Shown: positions 27,486-37,294, counted from the stretch's first letter. The stretch is 64,000 bases of DNA from Gemmata massiliana (GCA_000531095.1 HG799464.1:1086632-1150631); one strand, 5' to 3'. The notes: generated by a model not told the origin, from the sequence alone. A program made the numbers and translations.

Positions 27486-27986
27486 GGAGCTGTTGCGAGC
27501 GCGTGTAGTATTTGCGCAGGTATCACGGGACGTGATGAAGAAGACCGGCTCGAGCACGAACGTTGCGAGATCCGCGAGCCCCGGTGCTGCGAACCCGATG
27601 TGAACCCGGTAGCCGAGGTACGCGATCAGGATCGCGACAAACATGTTGGCGTAGAACTGGTAGTGCTGGTAGTGAATCTCGATGAGAAGTCGCAGTTCCT
27701 CGACCTTTCCAGGTAAATTGGCAAAATCGAGTTTCGGAGGCAGGAGCCCCGTTCGCGCGTGCACGGCATCGACCGCGGCCCAGCGAACGGCACTAATGGC
27801 CATACCCGCGCCGAGAGACGCGAGGCTCAAATAGAGTAATCCCCCGATCGTGGGCGCGTTGGTTGCGGTCCCCTCGAGCCACGCTTGAACGGGTGGCAGA
27901 AACGGACTCAAACCTGTGAGGACCGTTGCACCGGGCACGAGGTAGGCAATCAAAGGGCCGAAGGTATCATTTGAGACGCTCTGCAT
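27463..27986 (-). pseudogene. Frameshifted small membrane protein
   Basis: From ATG 27986 the frame encodes ~155 residues with hydrophobic segments around IAYLVPGATVLTGL, LLYLSLASLGAGMAIS and ANMFVAILIAYLGYRV, then TSRDT. A single missing base near 27520 diverts it into sequence antisense to the XRE gene. Restoring one base gives LRKYYTRSQQLLS and a stop at 27463. Whether the deletion is real needs raw reads. No specific family recognised. Confidence 0.6.
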
Positions 27987-28240
27987 ATCGCGCCGACCGT
28001 AACACGCTACAAGAACCGGGAACAGATAACGTCTCATCTTTATCGAACGCTAGGGGGCTTTGCCAGCGTCCTTTGCTTCCTCGAGGCTGTCAGTTCAACA
28101 AAAAAGGTCCGGTCTCTTGCGCGAAGCAAAACGTCCCAACGATGATTGGTCGCCGATGTCGTGACGCGGCCCGCGGCTTAGCCTGCAACCGTCAGAATGT
28201 AGGCCCGACAGCCAGAGTCGGAAGCTGCTTCTTCGCGCTG

Positions 28241-28543
28241 TTACGCCTCAACGGAGATGCACTTACCGAAAATGGCGTTGGCGGTCACCCACCCGTTGGT
28301 CCGTCCGCGGTTGTTCCCGATCTGGAACCGCGGCCCTTGAACGGCTTTGACCAAGTGCAGATACTCCCGGCCGTTGACCTTGCAGAGCACAATGTCCCCG
28401 GCCCGGAGTGCCTCCGGATCAACCGGGGCGACTGTACAGAGCTGGCCGGATTCGATTTTGCCGGACATGGAATTGCCGCGCGGGCGGAAGGAAACGGTCT
28501 CACCCGCCCGGAGCTTTGCGAAGTGGCCCGTGGCCCAGCCCAT
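28241..28543 (-). CDS. S24/LexA-like peptidase-fold protein
   Basis: The 100-residue product has RPRGNSMSGKIESGQLCTV, matching the GxSM-x(n)-I-x-x-G catalytic Ser segment of S24/S26 peptidases, and ALRAGDIVLCKVNG followed by QIGNNRGRTNGWV. There is no DNA-binding domain, so it is a free-standing S24-like domain of the kind annotated as phage-repressor-like. The catalytic Lys is not obvious, so activity is uncertain. The ATG at 28543 follows AGAGGACTACG. Confidence 0.7.
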   Translation of the reverse strand: MGWATGHFAKLRAGETVSFRPRGNSMSGKIESGQLCTVAPVDPEALRAGDIVLCKVNGREYLHLVKAVQGPRFQIGNNRGRTNGWVTANAIFGKCISVEA

Positions 28544-28757
28544 CGTAGTCCTCTGGACCGCTCAGGAAAAATCGCTTCGCGCGAGTCCGGGGTGCGGTAG
28601 TTCGTCGGCCGCCCTTACCCGCCTTGCGGCGGGCAGCGAGCGCGGACTGCACATCTCGGAGAGACGGGCCGCCCTGTCACTACGCCTCGGTCGCCCGAGG
28701 GTCGCTACCTTAGCAGTACAGCGCGGGTTCTCGAAGCTATCTAAATGCGAAGCCGGG

Positions 28758-29543
28758 TCATTTGGTCACGTCGAACGGCGTTGGGGTTAACGCCACCGTG
28801 TTGTCCGCCCGGGCAGTAATTTCGATCGGCGTTCCAGCCCGGCCATCCTTCCCGCCCTTGATCCCGACGTTCTCGTGCCAAAACACGAGGCGGTACTTTC
28901 CGGCTGGGGCGTTCCGGATCTCGAACTTCCCGTCCGCATCAGTGACCGCGTAATACGGGTGGTCGAAGACCCGCATGGCACCGCCCATCCACGGGTGGAT
29001 GGTGCACTTGAAGTCGTAAACCGTGGTAGCCTCCTCGATCAGCGGCTTCGGCATTCGCCACTCGCTCTGTTTGGCGACGGGAGTACCGATTTCGAGCTGA
29101 CCGGAGCCGTAGAAGTTGTGGGCTATCGGATCGGCGTTCCGGACCACGACAGTATCGCCAACTCGGGCGGTCGAGACGTGCGGAACGAACCGGCAGCCCT
29201 TCATCTCTACTACCACATCCCGAGGCTTCCGCTTCGCGTCATCCGGGTGGATCTCGTGCGGGGCGAACTTCGCTTTAAGCTCGGTTCTGTCGGGCCGCAG
29301 CCACACGACCACATCCCGGACCCCGCGGCTCTTCGCGCCCACGACCACGCGCTCGTCGAGGAGGGGGCCGTCCTTGAGGCAGTGCGGCTTGTCCTGAGCG
29401 ACCTCGGCTTGCTTCTGCTTCGGGACGGCCACCTCCGCCGGCAACACCACCTGGCCGCTTACTGCCACCCACTTGGCCGGGGGCTGGGCATCCGCGCGTG
29501 CCGTAAGGCCAATCGTGAGCAGTACGCCCGTGACGAACCGCAT
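28758..29543 (-). CDS. Secreted cupredoxin-domain protein (IS passenger)
   Basis: The 261-residue protein has a signal peptide (~1-20, ending ADAQPP). A type-1 copper domain has His in DPIAHNF and the loop CTIHPWM, giving the Cys, His and Met ligands. A C-terminal beta-sandwich like the carboxypeptidase regulatory domain follows (TDADGKFEIRNAPAGKYRL). It resembles proteins labelled methylamine-utilisation or plastocyanin-like, and probably carries electrons or copper in the periplasm. The ATG at 29543 follows GAGGGAGTTACG. It lies wholly between the ends of an IS701-family element, only 44 bases from the left end. Confidence 0.88.
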   Translation of the reverse strand: MRFVTGVLLTIGLTARADAQPPAKWVAVSGQVVLPAEVAVPKQKQAEVAQDKPHCLKDGPLLDERVVVGAKSRGVRDVVVWLRPDRTELKAKFAPHEIHPDDAKRKPRDVVVEMKGCRFVPHVSTARVGDTVVVRNADPIAHNFYGSGQLEIGTPVAKQSEWRMPKPLIEEATTVYDFKCTIHPWMGGAMRVFDHPYYAVTDADGKFEIRNAPAGKYRLVFWHENVGIKGGKDGRAGTPIEITARADNTVALTPTPFDVTK

Positions 29544-29645
29544 CGTAACTCCCTCGCGTTTGCCCCGCCCACGGGTGAATTCGTCGCCCGTACACTGCGT
29601 CTTGTCCGCTGGCAGACTGAGTACATTAGTACCAGGGGGATAGCG

Positions 29646-30945
29646 ATGACGGAACAGCAAATCGTGGGCGTCGGGCCAGCGTTTGCGACCTACCTCAGGC
29701 GGTTCCGCGGTTGCTTCTCCCAGAACCGTACGGCCAAGCACTTCGGCACATATTGCCGCGGGTTGCTGTCCGATCTGTCGCGTAAGAGTATTGAGCCCAT
29801 CGCACTCGAAGCCGGGACCGCGGTCCGAACCCTCCAGGAGTTCCTGGTCACCGCACGGTGGGACCAGGCCTCGGCTCGCGACACCTTGCAGAAGTACCTC
29901 GGTTCGGTGGTTGCGGACCTCGCGAGTGACCCGTTGGGCACGGTTGGGGTGATCGACGAGACCAGCTGCCGCAAGTGGGGCGATCACACGCCTGGGGTTC
30001 AGCGCCAGTACTTGGGGTGCGTGGGCAAGGTCGATAACGGGATCGTGACGGTCCACCTCGCGGTGGCGAAGGGGACATTCCAGGCCCTGTTGGACGCCGA
30101 CCTGTTCGTCCCCAAGGCGTGGGCCGCCGACCGGGACCGGTGTGAACGGGCCGGCATCCCCGACGACGTTGGGCATCAGACCAAGTGGCGCTTGGCGATC
30201 GACCAGTGGCTCCGCGCGACCGGCAACGGGTTATCATTCGACTGGCTCACGTTCGACGAGGGGTACGGGGCCGCGGTCCCGTTCCTGAAGTTCCTGAGCC
30301 TGGTGAACCAGCGGTTCGTGGCCGAGGTGCCGGTCAACTTCCGGGTCCGGGACACGGCTGAAGGCCGTTCCCGACGGGCGGATGCCCGGTTGCCCGCGAC
30401 CGACACGCGGAGCGGGACCCGGCACCGGGTGGCCCACCGGACCGTGCGGGCCTCGTTCTGGCGGGTGGCGACCGCCGCCGTGTGGGTGGCGGATCGGGTC
30501 CACACGTTGGTCGTGGCCGTCAACGAGAACACCGACGAGGTGAAGTACTTCCTCACCAACGCGACCACGGCCACCCGAGCCCGGGTGCTGGCCGTGGCGT
30601 TCCGGCGCTGGACCGTGGAGCACGCGTTCCGCCTGGGGAAGCAGGAAGCCGGATTGATGGACTACGAGGGGCGGAACTACACCGGGCTCCTTCGGCACCT
30701 GACCCTGGCCTTGGTCGTCCTCGGGTTCGTGGCCACTCACACGCAACGGCTCCGGGGGGAAAAATCCGCAGGTCACAGCCGAACAGGTGTGCCGGGCTCT
30801 GAACCAGCGGTGCGCGGTCGCGTTCCGGCAGAGGAGAGGCGTTCCCGAGGTGCGACACACCAGCGACGTCATCGGTTATCACCAGCGGCGGAACGCACAG
30901 GCCGCCAAGTCTCACAAGAAACAACGGCACAGATCCTTGCTCTAA
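29646..30945 (+). pseudogene. IS701-family transposase with a frameshift
   Basis: The DDE transposase has D in GVIDETSCRKWG, D in LTFDEGYG and E in VEHAFRLGKQEAG. The expected C-terminus (PQVTAEQVCRAL, HTSDVIGYHQRRNAQAAKS, stop at 30945) is in a different frame from the body. The shift lies in GGGGGGAAAAA near 30757-30768, where one base fewer would restore the frame. This may be a real mutation, slippage at the homopolymer, or an assembly error. The ATG at 29646 is preceded by GGGGGATAGCG. Confidence 0.88.
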
Positions 30946-31095
30946 ATCCGCGCTGTACTGTTAGGACCGTCATAGTTACAGGCGCCGAAGCACCTGACGA
31001 GTTTGTAAGCCCCCACTGTTGGGCGCGAAGCGGGGAAAAGACACAGCAGGGGCAGTAGAGGTTCACCACACGTTCGCCCCTTCTCGCTGCTGCTC

Positions 31096-31932
31096 TCAAT
31101 GAGCCTTTGCCTGCCCCTTGTCGTTGGCCTCCCGCAGACTCGCGGCGATTTCTTCGAGCAGGATGGGGTCTCCCGGTTTGACCGTCTCGTCGATCACGAA
31201 CAGCGTCCCGTAGGCGTGGTACACCCCGGTGACCCGGACCTTCTCGCCGTCTTTGGCCACCGACAGTGAGCCGTTCTCCTGGCGGTCCGTCAGGGCCGGG
31301 TAGTAGTGGTACTTCTTCCCGCCGAGGACGGTCGTCTGCCGCCCGTCCTTACCCTGTAACCCGACGGGCGTCGGTCCCTTGCCCACGGGCACGTCATACT
31401 TGTACAACCGCACGCCCTGAAACGTGGCTGGATCGCCCGGCTTCCCGGTGTAGTTGAACGCCACCGTCACCTTCGCCGTGTCGCCGTCCAGCTCGGCCTT
31501 CAGGGCCAGGGCCTCGCGGGGCTTGTCCGCGGCGGGCTTGCTTCCCTCGCCCAGTTCCTTGAAGTCACCGTTCGTCTCCGCCTCCGCGTGCGTCCGCGTC
31601 CGGCTGCACAGGCTGACCCGCAGGAGCTTCTGCTTCTCTTCCTTGTGTGCGTAGACCATGTACATCTTGCCCTTCTCAAACCCGAACCCGCACGTGGCCC
31701 CGCTCTTGTGCGTGGAGACGGTCATTTCGGACACGTCCCCACCCTTCCACCACCGCTCCACCTTGAGCTTCACCGTTCGTGTCTGGCCCTCGACCGCGAC
31801 CTCGATCGCCTCGCCCAGGAACACGGCTTCGGCGCCCTCCAGAGCCTTTTTCGGGGCCGGGGGCTGGGCGCAGTCGCAGGCTTCTGCCCGCGTCCCAGCC
31901 AGGATCAAACACGCTACCAAGCATAATCGCAT
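31096..31932 (-). CDS. Secreted protein with TIMP/netrin-like domain
   Basis: The 278-residue product has a signal peptide (~1-18) followed immediately by CDC. The region ~19-115 (CDCAQPPAPKKAL, VFLGEAIEV, VERWWKG, GATCGFGF, VSLCSRT) fits the OB-like TIMP/netrin fold of bacterial secreted proteins, in which an N-terminal Cys pairs with later cysteines. The second half is a beta-rich domain of unknown role. The ATG at 31932 follows AGGAGGGGATCC. Function unknown; likely extracytoplasmic. Confidence 0.7.
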   Translation of the reverse strand: MRLCLVACLILAGTRAEACDCAQPPAPKKALEGAEAVFLGEAIEVAVEGQTRTVKLKVERWWKGGDVSEMTVSTHKSGATCGFGFEKGKMYMVYAHKEEKQKLLRVSLCSRTRTHAEAETNGDFKELGEGSKPAADKPREALALKAELDGDTAKVTVAFNYTGKPGDPATFQGVRLYKYDVPVGKGPTPVGLQGKDGRQTTVLGGKKYHYYPALTDRQENGSLSVAKDGEKVRVTGVYHAYGTLFVIDETVKPGDPILLEEIAASLREANDKGQAKAH

Positions 31933-32161
31933 GGATCCCCTCCTGAAGGTACACAGATCCCAGTATCCTCACCCGGCTCGGCGGTCACAACCACGCGTTA
32001 CACAAGCACGAATGCCCTCTCCGAACCCGGTCGGGAAAACCACGTGCGCGGAGGGAAGATCGTAGCGGCCCCGCTCCACGAATGCGGAATTGTGGAGAAT
32101 GAAATGAAGGAACCGGCGGGACGCCTGTCTTTACTAGCGGACTCATAGGGACGGGAGCACG

Positions 32162-32329
32162 CCGAGAGTCGAGCCGACACTGCTGGCCGCGCAGATCCGC
32201 CGGATCACTCCGGGGGACGTGCTGACCGACGCCGAACTCGTGGGGCGGTACGCCGAGCACGGGGACGCGGTACGTGCTGGGCCAACCGAAACGTCCACAC
32301 CGGTTCCGATGCGAAATCCGCCCCTCTGA
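32162..32329 (+). pseudogene. Possible fragment of an ECF sigma factor gene
   Basis: The frame reads LLAAQIRRITPGDVLTDAEL then VGRYAEHGDAV, like the beginning of planctomycete ECF sigma factors that continue with the region-2 sequence. Similarity stops after ~35 residues and a TGA follows at 32327. The rest of the 31933-32336 gap holds nothing supported. Confidence 0.4.
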
Positions 32330-32336
32330 CTGAAAC

Positions 32337-32379
32337 AATCGCGTGCGGGGCCGGGCTTTCCACGGCCCCGCACGCGATT
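32337..32379 (-). terminator. Hairpin terminator after the secreted protein gene
   Basis: A perfect 17-bp stem (32337-32353 with 32363-32379, core CGCGTGCGGGGCCG) has a 9-base loop, five bases beyond the stop of the minus-strand gene. The T-run after it is weak (TTGTTTC), so termination may be partial. Confidence 0.7.
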
Positions 32380-32383
32380 CGCC

Positions 32384-32767
32384 TTAATTCTTGTCGCGCT
32401 TCCCTTCGATGTCGAACTCTTGCTTGTTCCCACCGAATTCTGCTGCGGCCTTCCCCTTGAGCTTGTTGTCCTCGACCTTCAGCTTGTAGTCGATGGTGAT
32501 CTCGTTATCCATGAACTTCCGCACGGCGGAGAATGTCAGCTCCCCGTCCTTGAACTTCAGATCCTTGACCTTCACGTCCTTCTGGTCCGGCCAGTTCATC
32601 ACCCCGGCGAACTTGTCCCCATCCTTCGTGACCATCAGTTCGGCTGTCCGCTTCTGGTCCCCGATCGAGTACTCGCACTTCCACGTTCCGACCGGGTTCG
32701 CCTTGTCCTCCGCCCGGGCGAAGCCGCCCAGCCCGAGCATCAGCACCGCAGAGATGATCGCCTTCAT
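32384..32767 (-). CDS. Secreted lipocalin-like hypothetical protein
   Basis: The 127-residue product has a signal peptide (~1-20, ending ARAEDK) and one beta-rich domain beginning NPVGTWKCEYSIGDQKRTAE, with alternating Lys/Asp strands and an invariant-looking GTW at the first strand. This arrangement is common in planctomycete secreted proteins of a lipocalin-like fold; no ligand can be named. The ATG at 32767 follows GGAGGCGACC, and a strong hairpin follows the stop. Confidence 0.7.
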   Translation of the reverse strand: MKAIISAVLMLGLGGFARAEDKANPVGTWKCEYSIGDQKRTAELMVTKDGDKFAGVMNWPDQKDVKVKDLKFKDGELTFSAVRKFMDNEITIDYKLKVEDNKLKGKAAAEFGGNKQEFDIEGKRDKN

Positions 32768-32860
32768 GGTCGCCTCCGAGAAGTGGCCGTCTGACGTGGA
32801 CGGTCAGAGCCGATTGTAGTGCCAGGGCACGCGTCCTCCGATATCGGCCTCGGCCACAGT

Positions 32861-33949
32861 TCACATCACCTCGACCTCGACCGTGAAGACAAAATTGATC
32901 ATGTAGGTCCGCCGGTCCGCGTCGTGCGTCTCCGGCTGCGTGTGACCGTTCGTGTCGGTCGCCCGGGCCATCACTTTGTACCGCCCGACGGACTTGGGAA
33001 CATCCCACAGGAACTCCCACAGCCGCCACGTGAACGGCACCGCCTTACCCAACAGCTCGGCATCCGACCACGTTTTCCCGGCGTCCGTGCTGACCTCAAC
33101 CCTGGCCACGTCCGACTCGCCGCCCCACGCCGCCCCGAACACCCGGTACGGTTTCCCGGCCGGTACGGCTTCGGACAGCGCCGGGCGGGCGATCTGGGCT
33201 TTCACCTGCACCTCGGCAACAGCGGCGAGCGTGGGTCGCTCGCGCTCCCGCTTCCAGTAGGCGTACTCCAGCGACTGCCAGAACCCCTCGAACGGGGCGG
33301 CCGTTACCGTTACGCGCGTCAGCCACTTCACCGAGGCCATCCCGTACCACCCTCCGACGACGGCCCGCACCGGGAACCCGTGATCCGGGGTCAGGTTCTT
33401 GCCGTTCATCTGGTACGCCAGGAACACCTCGGGCCGCAGCGCCTTGGCCAGCGGCAGGCTCCGCTCGAAGTGAATCGCGCCGGGCGACTTCGGGTCGTCC
33501 ACCTCCCCTTCGTCCGCGCCTTGGAGGATGACATCAATGGCGCCCGGCTTCACCCCGGCCTTTTCCAGCACGACCGAGAGGGGCACACCGGTCCATTCCG
33601 CGGTGCCGACGGCTCCCGTGTCCCACAATAGGCCCTTGGCCTTTGGAACGAGCTGCGCCCGGCCGTTACCCGCGCACTCCAGCAGAACGGGGGCCGTCGT
33701 CGCGGGCAACCCAAGCAAGTCGTCGTACGTCAGGACCAGTTCCCGCTCGACCTCCCCGTCGACGGTCAGCGTCCAGTCTTGCGTTCGGATCGCCGGAACC
33801 GGGAAGTGCGTGCGGACGAAGAACTCGTTCGTTGAGGTGACGGGGCCGAGGGACGTGAACGCGAACTCCAGATTCGCCGGTTCTTTCTCGCGAATGATCA
33901 ACCCGGCCCGCGAGGCGCTAAACATCGGTGCGGATTCCGCTTCGTTCAT
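32861..33949 (-). CDS. Sulfite-oxidase-family molybdopterin enzyme
   Basis: The ~362-residue product contains the molybdopterin-binding domain of sulfite oxidases: EFFVRTHFPVP, LLECAGNGR with the Mo-ligating Cys, GVPLSVVLEKAGV, DHGFPVRAVVGGWYG and VKWL. The C-terminal Mo-co dimerisation domain (~260-360) has VEVSTDAGKTWSDA and RATDTNGHTQPE. No haem domain and no clear Tat or Sec signal is present, so it may be cytoplasmic or incomplete at the N-terminus. The ATG at 33949 is used; a GTG at 33958 is possible. It could oxidise sulfite or reduce a sulfoxide; the family cannot be resolved further. Confidence 0.88.
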   Translation of the reverse strand: MNEAESAPMFSASRAGLIIREKEPANLEFAFTSLGPVTSTNEFFVRTHFPVPAIRTQDWTLTVDGEVERELVLTYDDLLGLPATTAPVLLECAGNGRAQLVPKAKGLLWDTGAVGTAEWTGVPLSVVLEKAGVKPGAIDVILQGADEGEVDDPKSPGAIHFERSLPLAKALRPEVFLAYQMNGKNLTPDHGFPVRAVVGGWYGMASVKWLTRVTVTAAPFEGFWQSLEYAYWKRERERPTLAAVAEVQVKAQIARPALSEAVPAGKPYRVFGAAWGGESDVARVEVSTDAGKTWSDAELLGKAVPFTWRLWEFLWDVPKSVGRYKVMARATDTNGHTQPETHDADRRTYMINFVFTVEVEVM

Positions 33950-34192
33950 GATCAACACGTCGTTGAAGTGGTAAAGTTTCGCATCCCACGTTTACAACGA
34001 CAATGTACTTCCTGCTCGGTGACGGGAGCAATTTCCACACAGCCAAACCTCACGGAACGCCCCAACCTCCCACAGTGGCGTCCCCGTTCAGGAGCGCAAA
34101 AGAAACCGCCGATTGCGCGTCGAAATGGCCTCAAGAGAAAGTCGCAAAAGGTCCGCGCGCGTATCTGTTTCGCCACCTCCTTGAATGCGATT

Positions 34193-36850
34193 TTACGCCC
34201 GCGTCGATTCGACGACCTGTTGCAACACGTGCCTCTCGTTTCCCCCCGCTCTGTCTCGCTCTTCGGAAAGAATTCTGACCACAGCCTCAGAGTTTGACGG
34301 GAACAGGGCGAGGAGGCGTTCGCGCGACGTCCTGGCAAACGTCTCACCCGGTATCTCCCCGGAGCGCTGCTCAGAGATCAGCCCGGCGAGTTTCGGAGCC
34401 ATGAGCCGAGAATCCGCGACCAGCGCTTCGTAAAGAATCGGTCCGAGCCAGGTCCAGTGTTCGATCCCACGATGAGGCGACACGAACCCGCTCTCGTCGC
34501 CGGGTGGGAAGACGAGTTGGTAAAGTTCGTAGGGCTGATTGAGATGTACCACGTCCAGCAGGGCGCGTCCCGACGTGAACTGCGTTCGCGTCTGTTGGTA
34601 GATCGCGTCCCGCAACCGGGGAATGTCCTCGGCGCGTAGGATCCCGTAGCGATGGGACGCCCAGTAGTAGTAGAGCGAGATCGCGAGTGGGAGGCTCTTC
34701 CGCAGCGCCTCGATCACTTGAGATTCGAGCCACTGATAACTCCCTTCGTCACGATCGACCTTGCGGTGAGCAATGCGCCACAGGGCGATAAATCCTGGCG
34801 GGGGTTCGTGGGAGCCTTCCCGCGTATCGTGGTTTCCCAACGTGGAGAGGTAGTGACCAGCGAGGCACAAGATCCTCGATCCGTCCCGACGCTGGTCGAG
34901 TGACTCAAAGTACTCCCACGCTTCGACAAACTCGGGACATGTGCGCAGGCGGGTGACTAGATCCGCGTTGGGAACGGGAGCTAGCGCCCAGTCGCGCATG
35001 GCCCGCAAGATCTCCTGGTCGCGCACGACGTCCTGTCCGACGTTTTCGGCAATTATGCGCTCTAGGTAGTTGCGCTGGCCGACGCCTTGCGAAACAGTAG
35101 CGCTTCGGGGCTGCCTCTCGCCCAAATAGTCGCCAGCGTGCGGGATCATGAAGAGGAGAAGATCCAACGCCCCCTCAACATCCCAGGTCGCACCCGTGGT
35201 CGCAGCAGCCCACGCCGTTCGCAATCTCTCACGTGCTGCGGCGAGTCTCTCATCTCGGGCACTCCAATCCGCCGGATTGTCGAAAAGCTGATCGCGATAG
35301 CTGAGCAGAAAAGTGAGCGCCGGTCCGGCCGCGTGCTGGAGAGCGGTGATCGCGAGCAGGTGGTCGAAGCTCACTTCCCCGTGCAACGACTGCCAAGCGT
35401 GGTGTGCGTGACGTACCACAAGTTTAAGATCCCGAGGTGTCGAGAGGAGCCGACACAACGCGCGAGCTTGAGAATTGATCCCGTACACGGAATGGAGCAA
35501 GTGGTTGCTCGGGGACCAGGGATTCTCCTCTCCAGCTCCGAAGGGCGCTAGGTCGTCAGGAAACTCGGACTGTTTTTGTTCACGAAAGGCCGAAATAACG
35601 CGGAGCGCACGGTCCACAGAGATCGACGGGACGTACTGAACGCGCTCGCACAGTTTCGCGAAGTCGATGCCCGCACTACCCGTGAGGACAAACGACAGAG
35701 CCGGGTATTCGCGCAGCCGCGACAGTAGGGCGAGGATCTCCCCAGGGTCGAATCGAGCACTCTTGTTGCGATCGATGTCCTCGACAATGATTACCAAGCG
35801 CGCCGGGACGGACGCCAGCAGCCGCGACAGGCGCTCGAATTGCTCGTACGGGTCAGCTGCCCCGAACAGAATGTCTGACAAGTTGCGGACCCAGTCTCCG
35901 CCCGCCGAAAACGTCTTCCGGTAGGTTTCGGGAAGGCTTCGGAATGAGAAGCAATCCAGTCGTAACTCGACCTCGGCGACGGCGCGCTTCAGGATGTGCT
36001 CCGCCGCCGAGGACGAGTCCTCGAACCCCCAGCACTTCACCTCACACGCCCAAACCTTTATCCCGCTCCCGACACGATTTTCTAATTCTTTCTGGAGCCA
36101 CTGCACGATGCTTGACTTCCCGCTCCCGAATCCGCCCACCAAGCCAACCGTCCGAGGAAGATCTAGTCCCCCGCTGAGGTAACCGGCGAGCCGACGAGCG
36201 ACGGGCTTCGTGCCCAACAGGTCTTCAGTCGCGTGCCCTTCGCGTTCGTACCAGGCACGGAAGATTGTGGGGTTCTCCACGATTTGCTCTAGTGTGCGAT
36301 CACATGTGTCGGCTTCCTCTGTCTTTGGCTTGCTTTCCACCCGTCCCGACCAGTGCAACAGCCCGACCACTCCGCACGAAATTATCGCGTAGAGGGTCCA
36401 TTCCCACCAACACCCCTCGTACCCACTCGGTCCGATGAGACCGCCGAGATCGAGTACTGCGACCACGCCCACGGACAACAAGACCGCGCACCACGTCGGC
36501 GGGTGTCGAATCGCATTTTCGTTCAGATGACCGAATGAGGGCTTCAAGAGGCGTGTCAGCAGATTGACGGCAACAGCACACGCGAAAATATTCGCCACAT
36601 GACGAGCCCAGATGTGAAGCGAATCGAAATGCGACCGCGTGAGTTCTGTCACCCTACCGCGGAGGCCCAGCAGTAGACCCCAGCCACCGATCAGCAATAA
36701 GGTGAAAATCAGGAAATGAAGCCAGCGGCGCGCAAGCTGGGATCGTCCATTGCGGGAGTTATTGTTTGAAGTACCGGTCGATTCTGACCGTGGTACGTGA
36801 GGCAGCGGAGGTGAGGCCGGAGTGGGCACGTTCGATACTCCTTCGGCCAT
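34193..36850 (-). CDS. Membrane KAP-type P-loop NTPase
   Basis: The 885-residue product has four hydrophobic helices in the first ~165 residues (LHFLIFTLLLIGGWGLLL and others). An ATPase domain follows: Walker A GGFGSGKSS (Lys ~244) and Walker B LVIIVEDIDR (~355). The RFDPGEILALLSRLRE segment and FVLTGSAGIDF downstream fit KAP-family NTPases. The C-terminal ~450 residues are helical and unrecognised. KAP proteins are membrane-linked NTPases, several with roles in phage exclusion or defence. The gene is divergent from the helicase-nuclease at 37295 across a shared 440-bp AT-rich region. Function is inferred only to family. Confidence 0.8.
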   Translation of the reverse strand: MAEGVSNVPTPASPPLPHVPRSESTGTSNNNSRNGRSQLARRWLHFLIFTLLLIGGWGLLLGLRGRVTELTRSHFDSLHIWARHVANIFACAVAVNLLTRLLKPSFGHLNENAIRHPPTWCAVLLSVGVVAVLDLGGLIGPSGYEGCWWEWTLYAIISCGVVGLLHWSGRVESKPKTEEADTCDRTLEQIVENPTIFRAWYEREGHATEDLLGTKPVARRLAGYLSGGLDLPRTVGLVGGFGSGKSSIVQWLQKELENRVGSGIKVWACEVKCWGFEDSSSAAEHILKRAVAEVELRLDCFSFRSLPETYRKTFSAGGDWVRNLSDILFGAADPYEQFERLSRLLASVPARLVIIVEDIDRNKSARFDPGEILALLSRLREYPALSFVLTGSAGIDFAKLCERVQYVPSISVDRALRVISAFREQKQSEFPDDLAPFGAGEENPWSPSNHLLHSVYGINSQARALCRLLSTPRDLKLVVRHAHHAWQSLHGEVSFDHLLAITALQHAAGPALTFLLSYRDQLFDNPADWSARDERLAAARERLRTAWAAATTGATWDVEGALDLLLFMIPHAGDYLGERQPRSATVSQGVGQRNYLERIIAENVGQDVVRDQEILRAMRDWALAPVPNADLVTRLRTCPEFVEAWEYFESLDQRRDGSRILCLAGHYLSTLGNHDTREGSHEPPPGFIALWRIAHRKVDRDEGSYQWLESQVIEALRKSLPLAISLYYYWASHRYGILRAEDIPRLRDAIYQQTRTQFTSGRALLDVVHLNQPYELYQLVFPPGDESGFVSPHRGIEHWTWLGPILYEALVADSRLMAPKLAGLISEQRSGEIPGETFARTSRERLLALFPSNSEAVVRILSEERDRAGGNERHVLQQVVESTRA

Positions 36851-37294
36851 ACGAATTCCTCACGAACAGGTGATATTTTGGTCGAGGAGCAGCAAGGTGC
36901 CCCTGTGTGTTATTCGAGGGACGCGGGACAGAGTTCTTGAAGAACGCGCGAAGACTTACGGCACGACGGCCCGGTCTAATATTGAGCTGCAAAGGCCCCA
37001 AACCTCGACGATTCGGAGCAAGTGGAGTTTAAGTTTATCAGAAGAACCAGTTTAGCGACATCGCTCGGAATAGAATCATATTTTAACTAGTGTGATTAAT
37101 TTATATTATCTGAATTCGTTGTCGGTTAATCAAGCTTGGCCCGTTTTCAATCGGAAAAATCCTCAAAATTGCACCATCAGTGACACCAATTCGCCTGCCC
37201 ATAATATCCGATATGTGGCTTTATCGTCAGAAAAATCTGGAACTCTGTATAGTTGCGTTGTACTTCGAAATCCTTGGAGTGTCGAGACCACGAC
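36851..37294. promoter_or_regulatory. AT-rich divergent intergenic region
   Basis: This ~440-bp region separates the start sites of the KAP NTPase and the helicase. It is markedly AT-richer than its surroundings, especially 37060-37130, where several TATAAT-like hexamers occur. It probably holds both promoters; I cannot fix either. No gene is supported here. Confidence 0.5.

Larger units (their letters stand above)
28714..30960 (+). mobile_element. IS701-family element carrying a cupredoxin gene
   Basis: The 2247-bp element is bounded by inverted ends (28714 onward and 30960 backward) that share CAGTACAGCGCGG. Both sides carry TTAG (28710-28713 and 30961-30964), matching the 4-bp YTAR duplication of this family. 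A normal IS701 element is about 1.4 kb; the extra ~0.9 kb between the left end and the transposase holds the oppositely oriented cupredoxin gene. The partial copy at the window start has only ~55 bp there. Confidence 0.88.

Noticed and set aside
28758-30176. A 472-codon minus-strand frame covering the cupredoxin gene
   Set aside because: The first ~210 codons are antisense to the transposase. The signal peptide and ribosome-binding site fix the true start at 29543.
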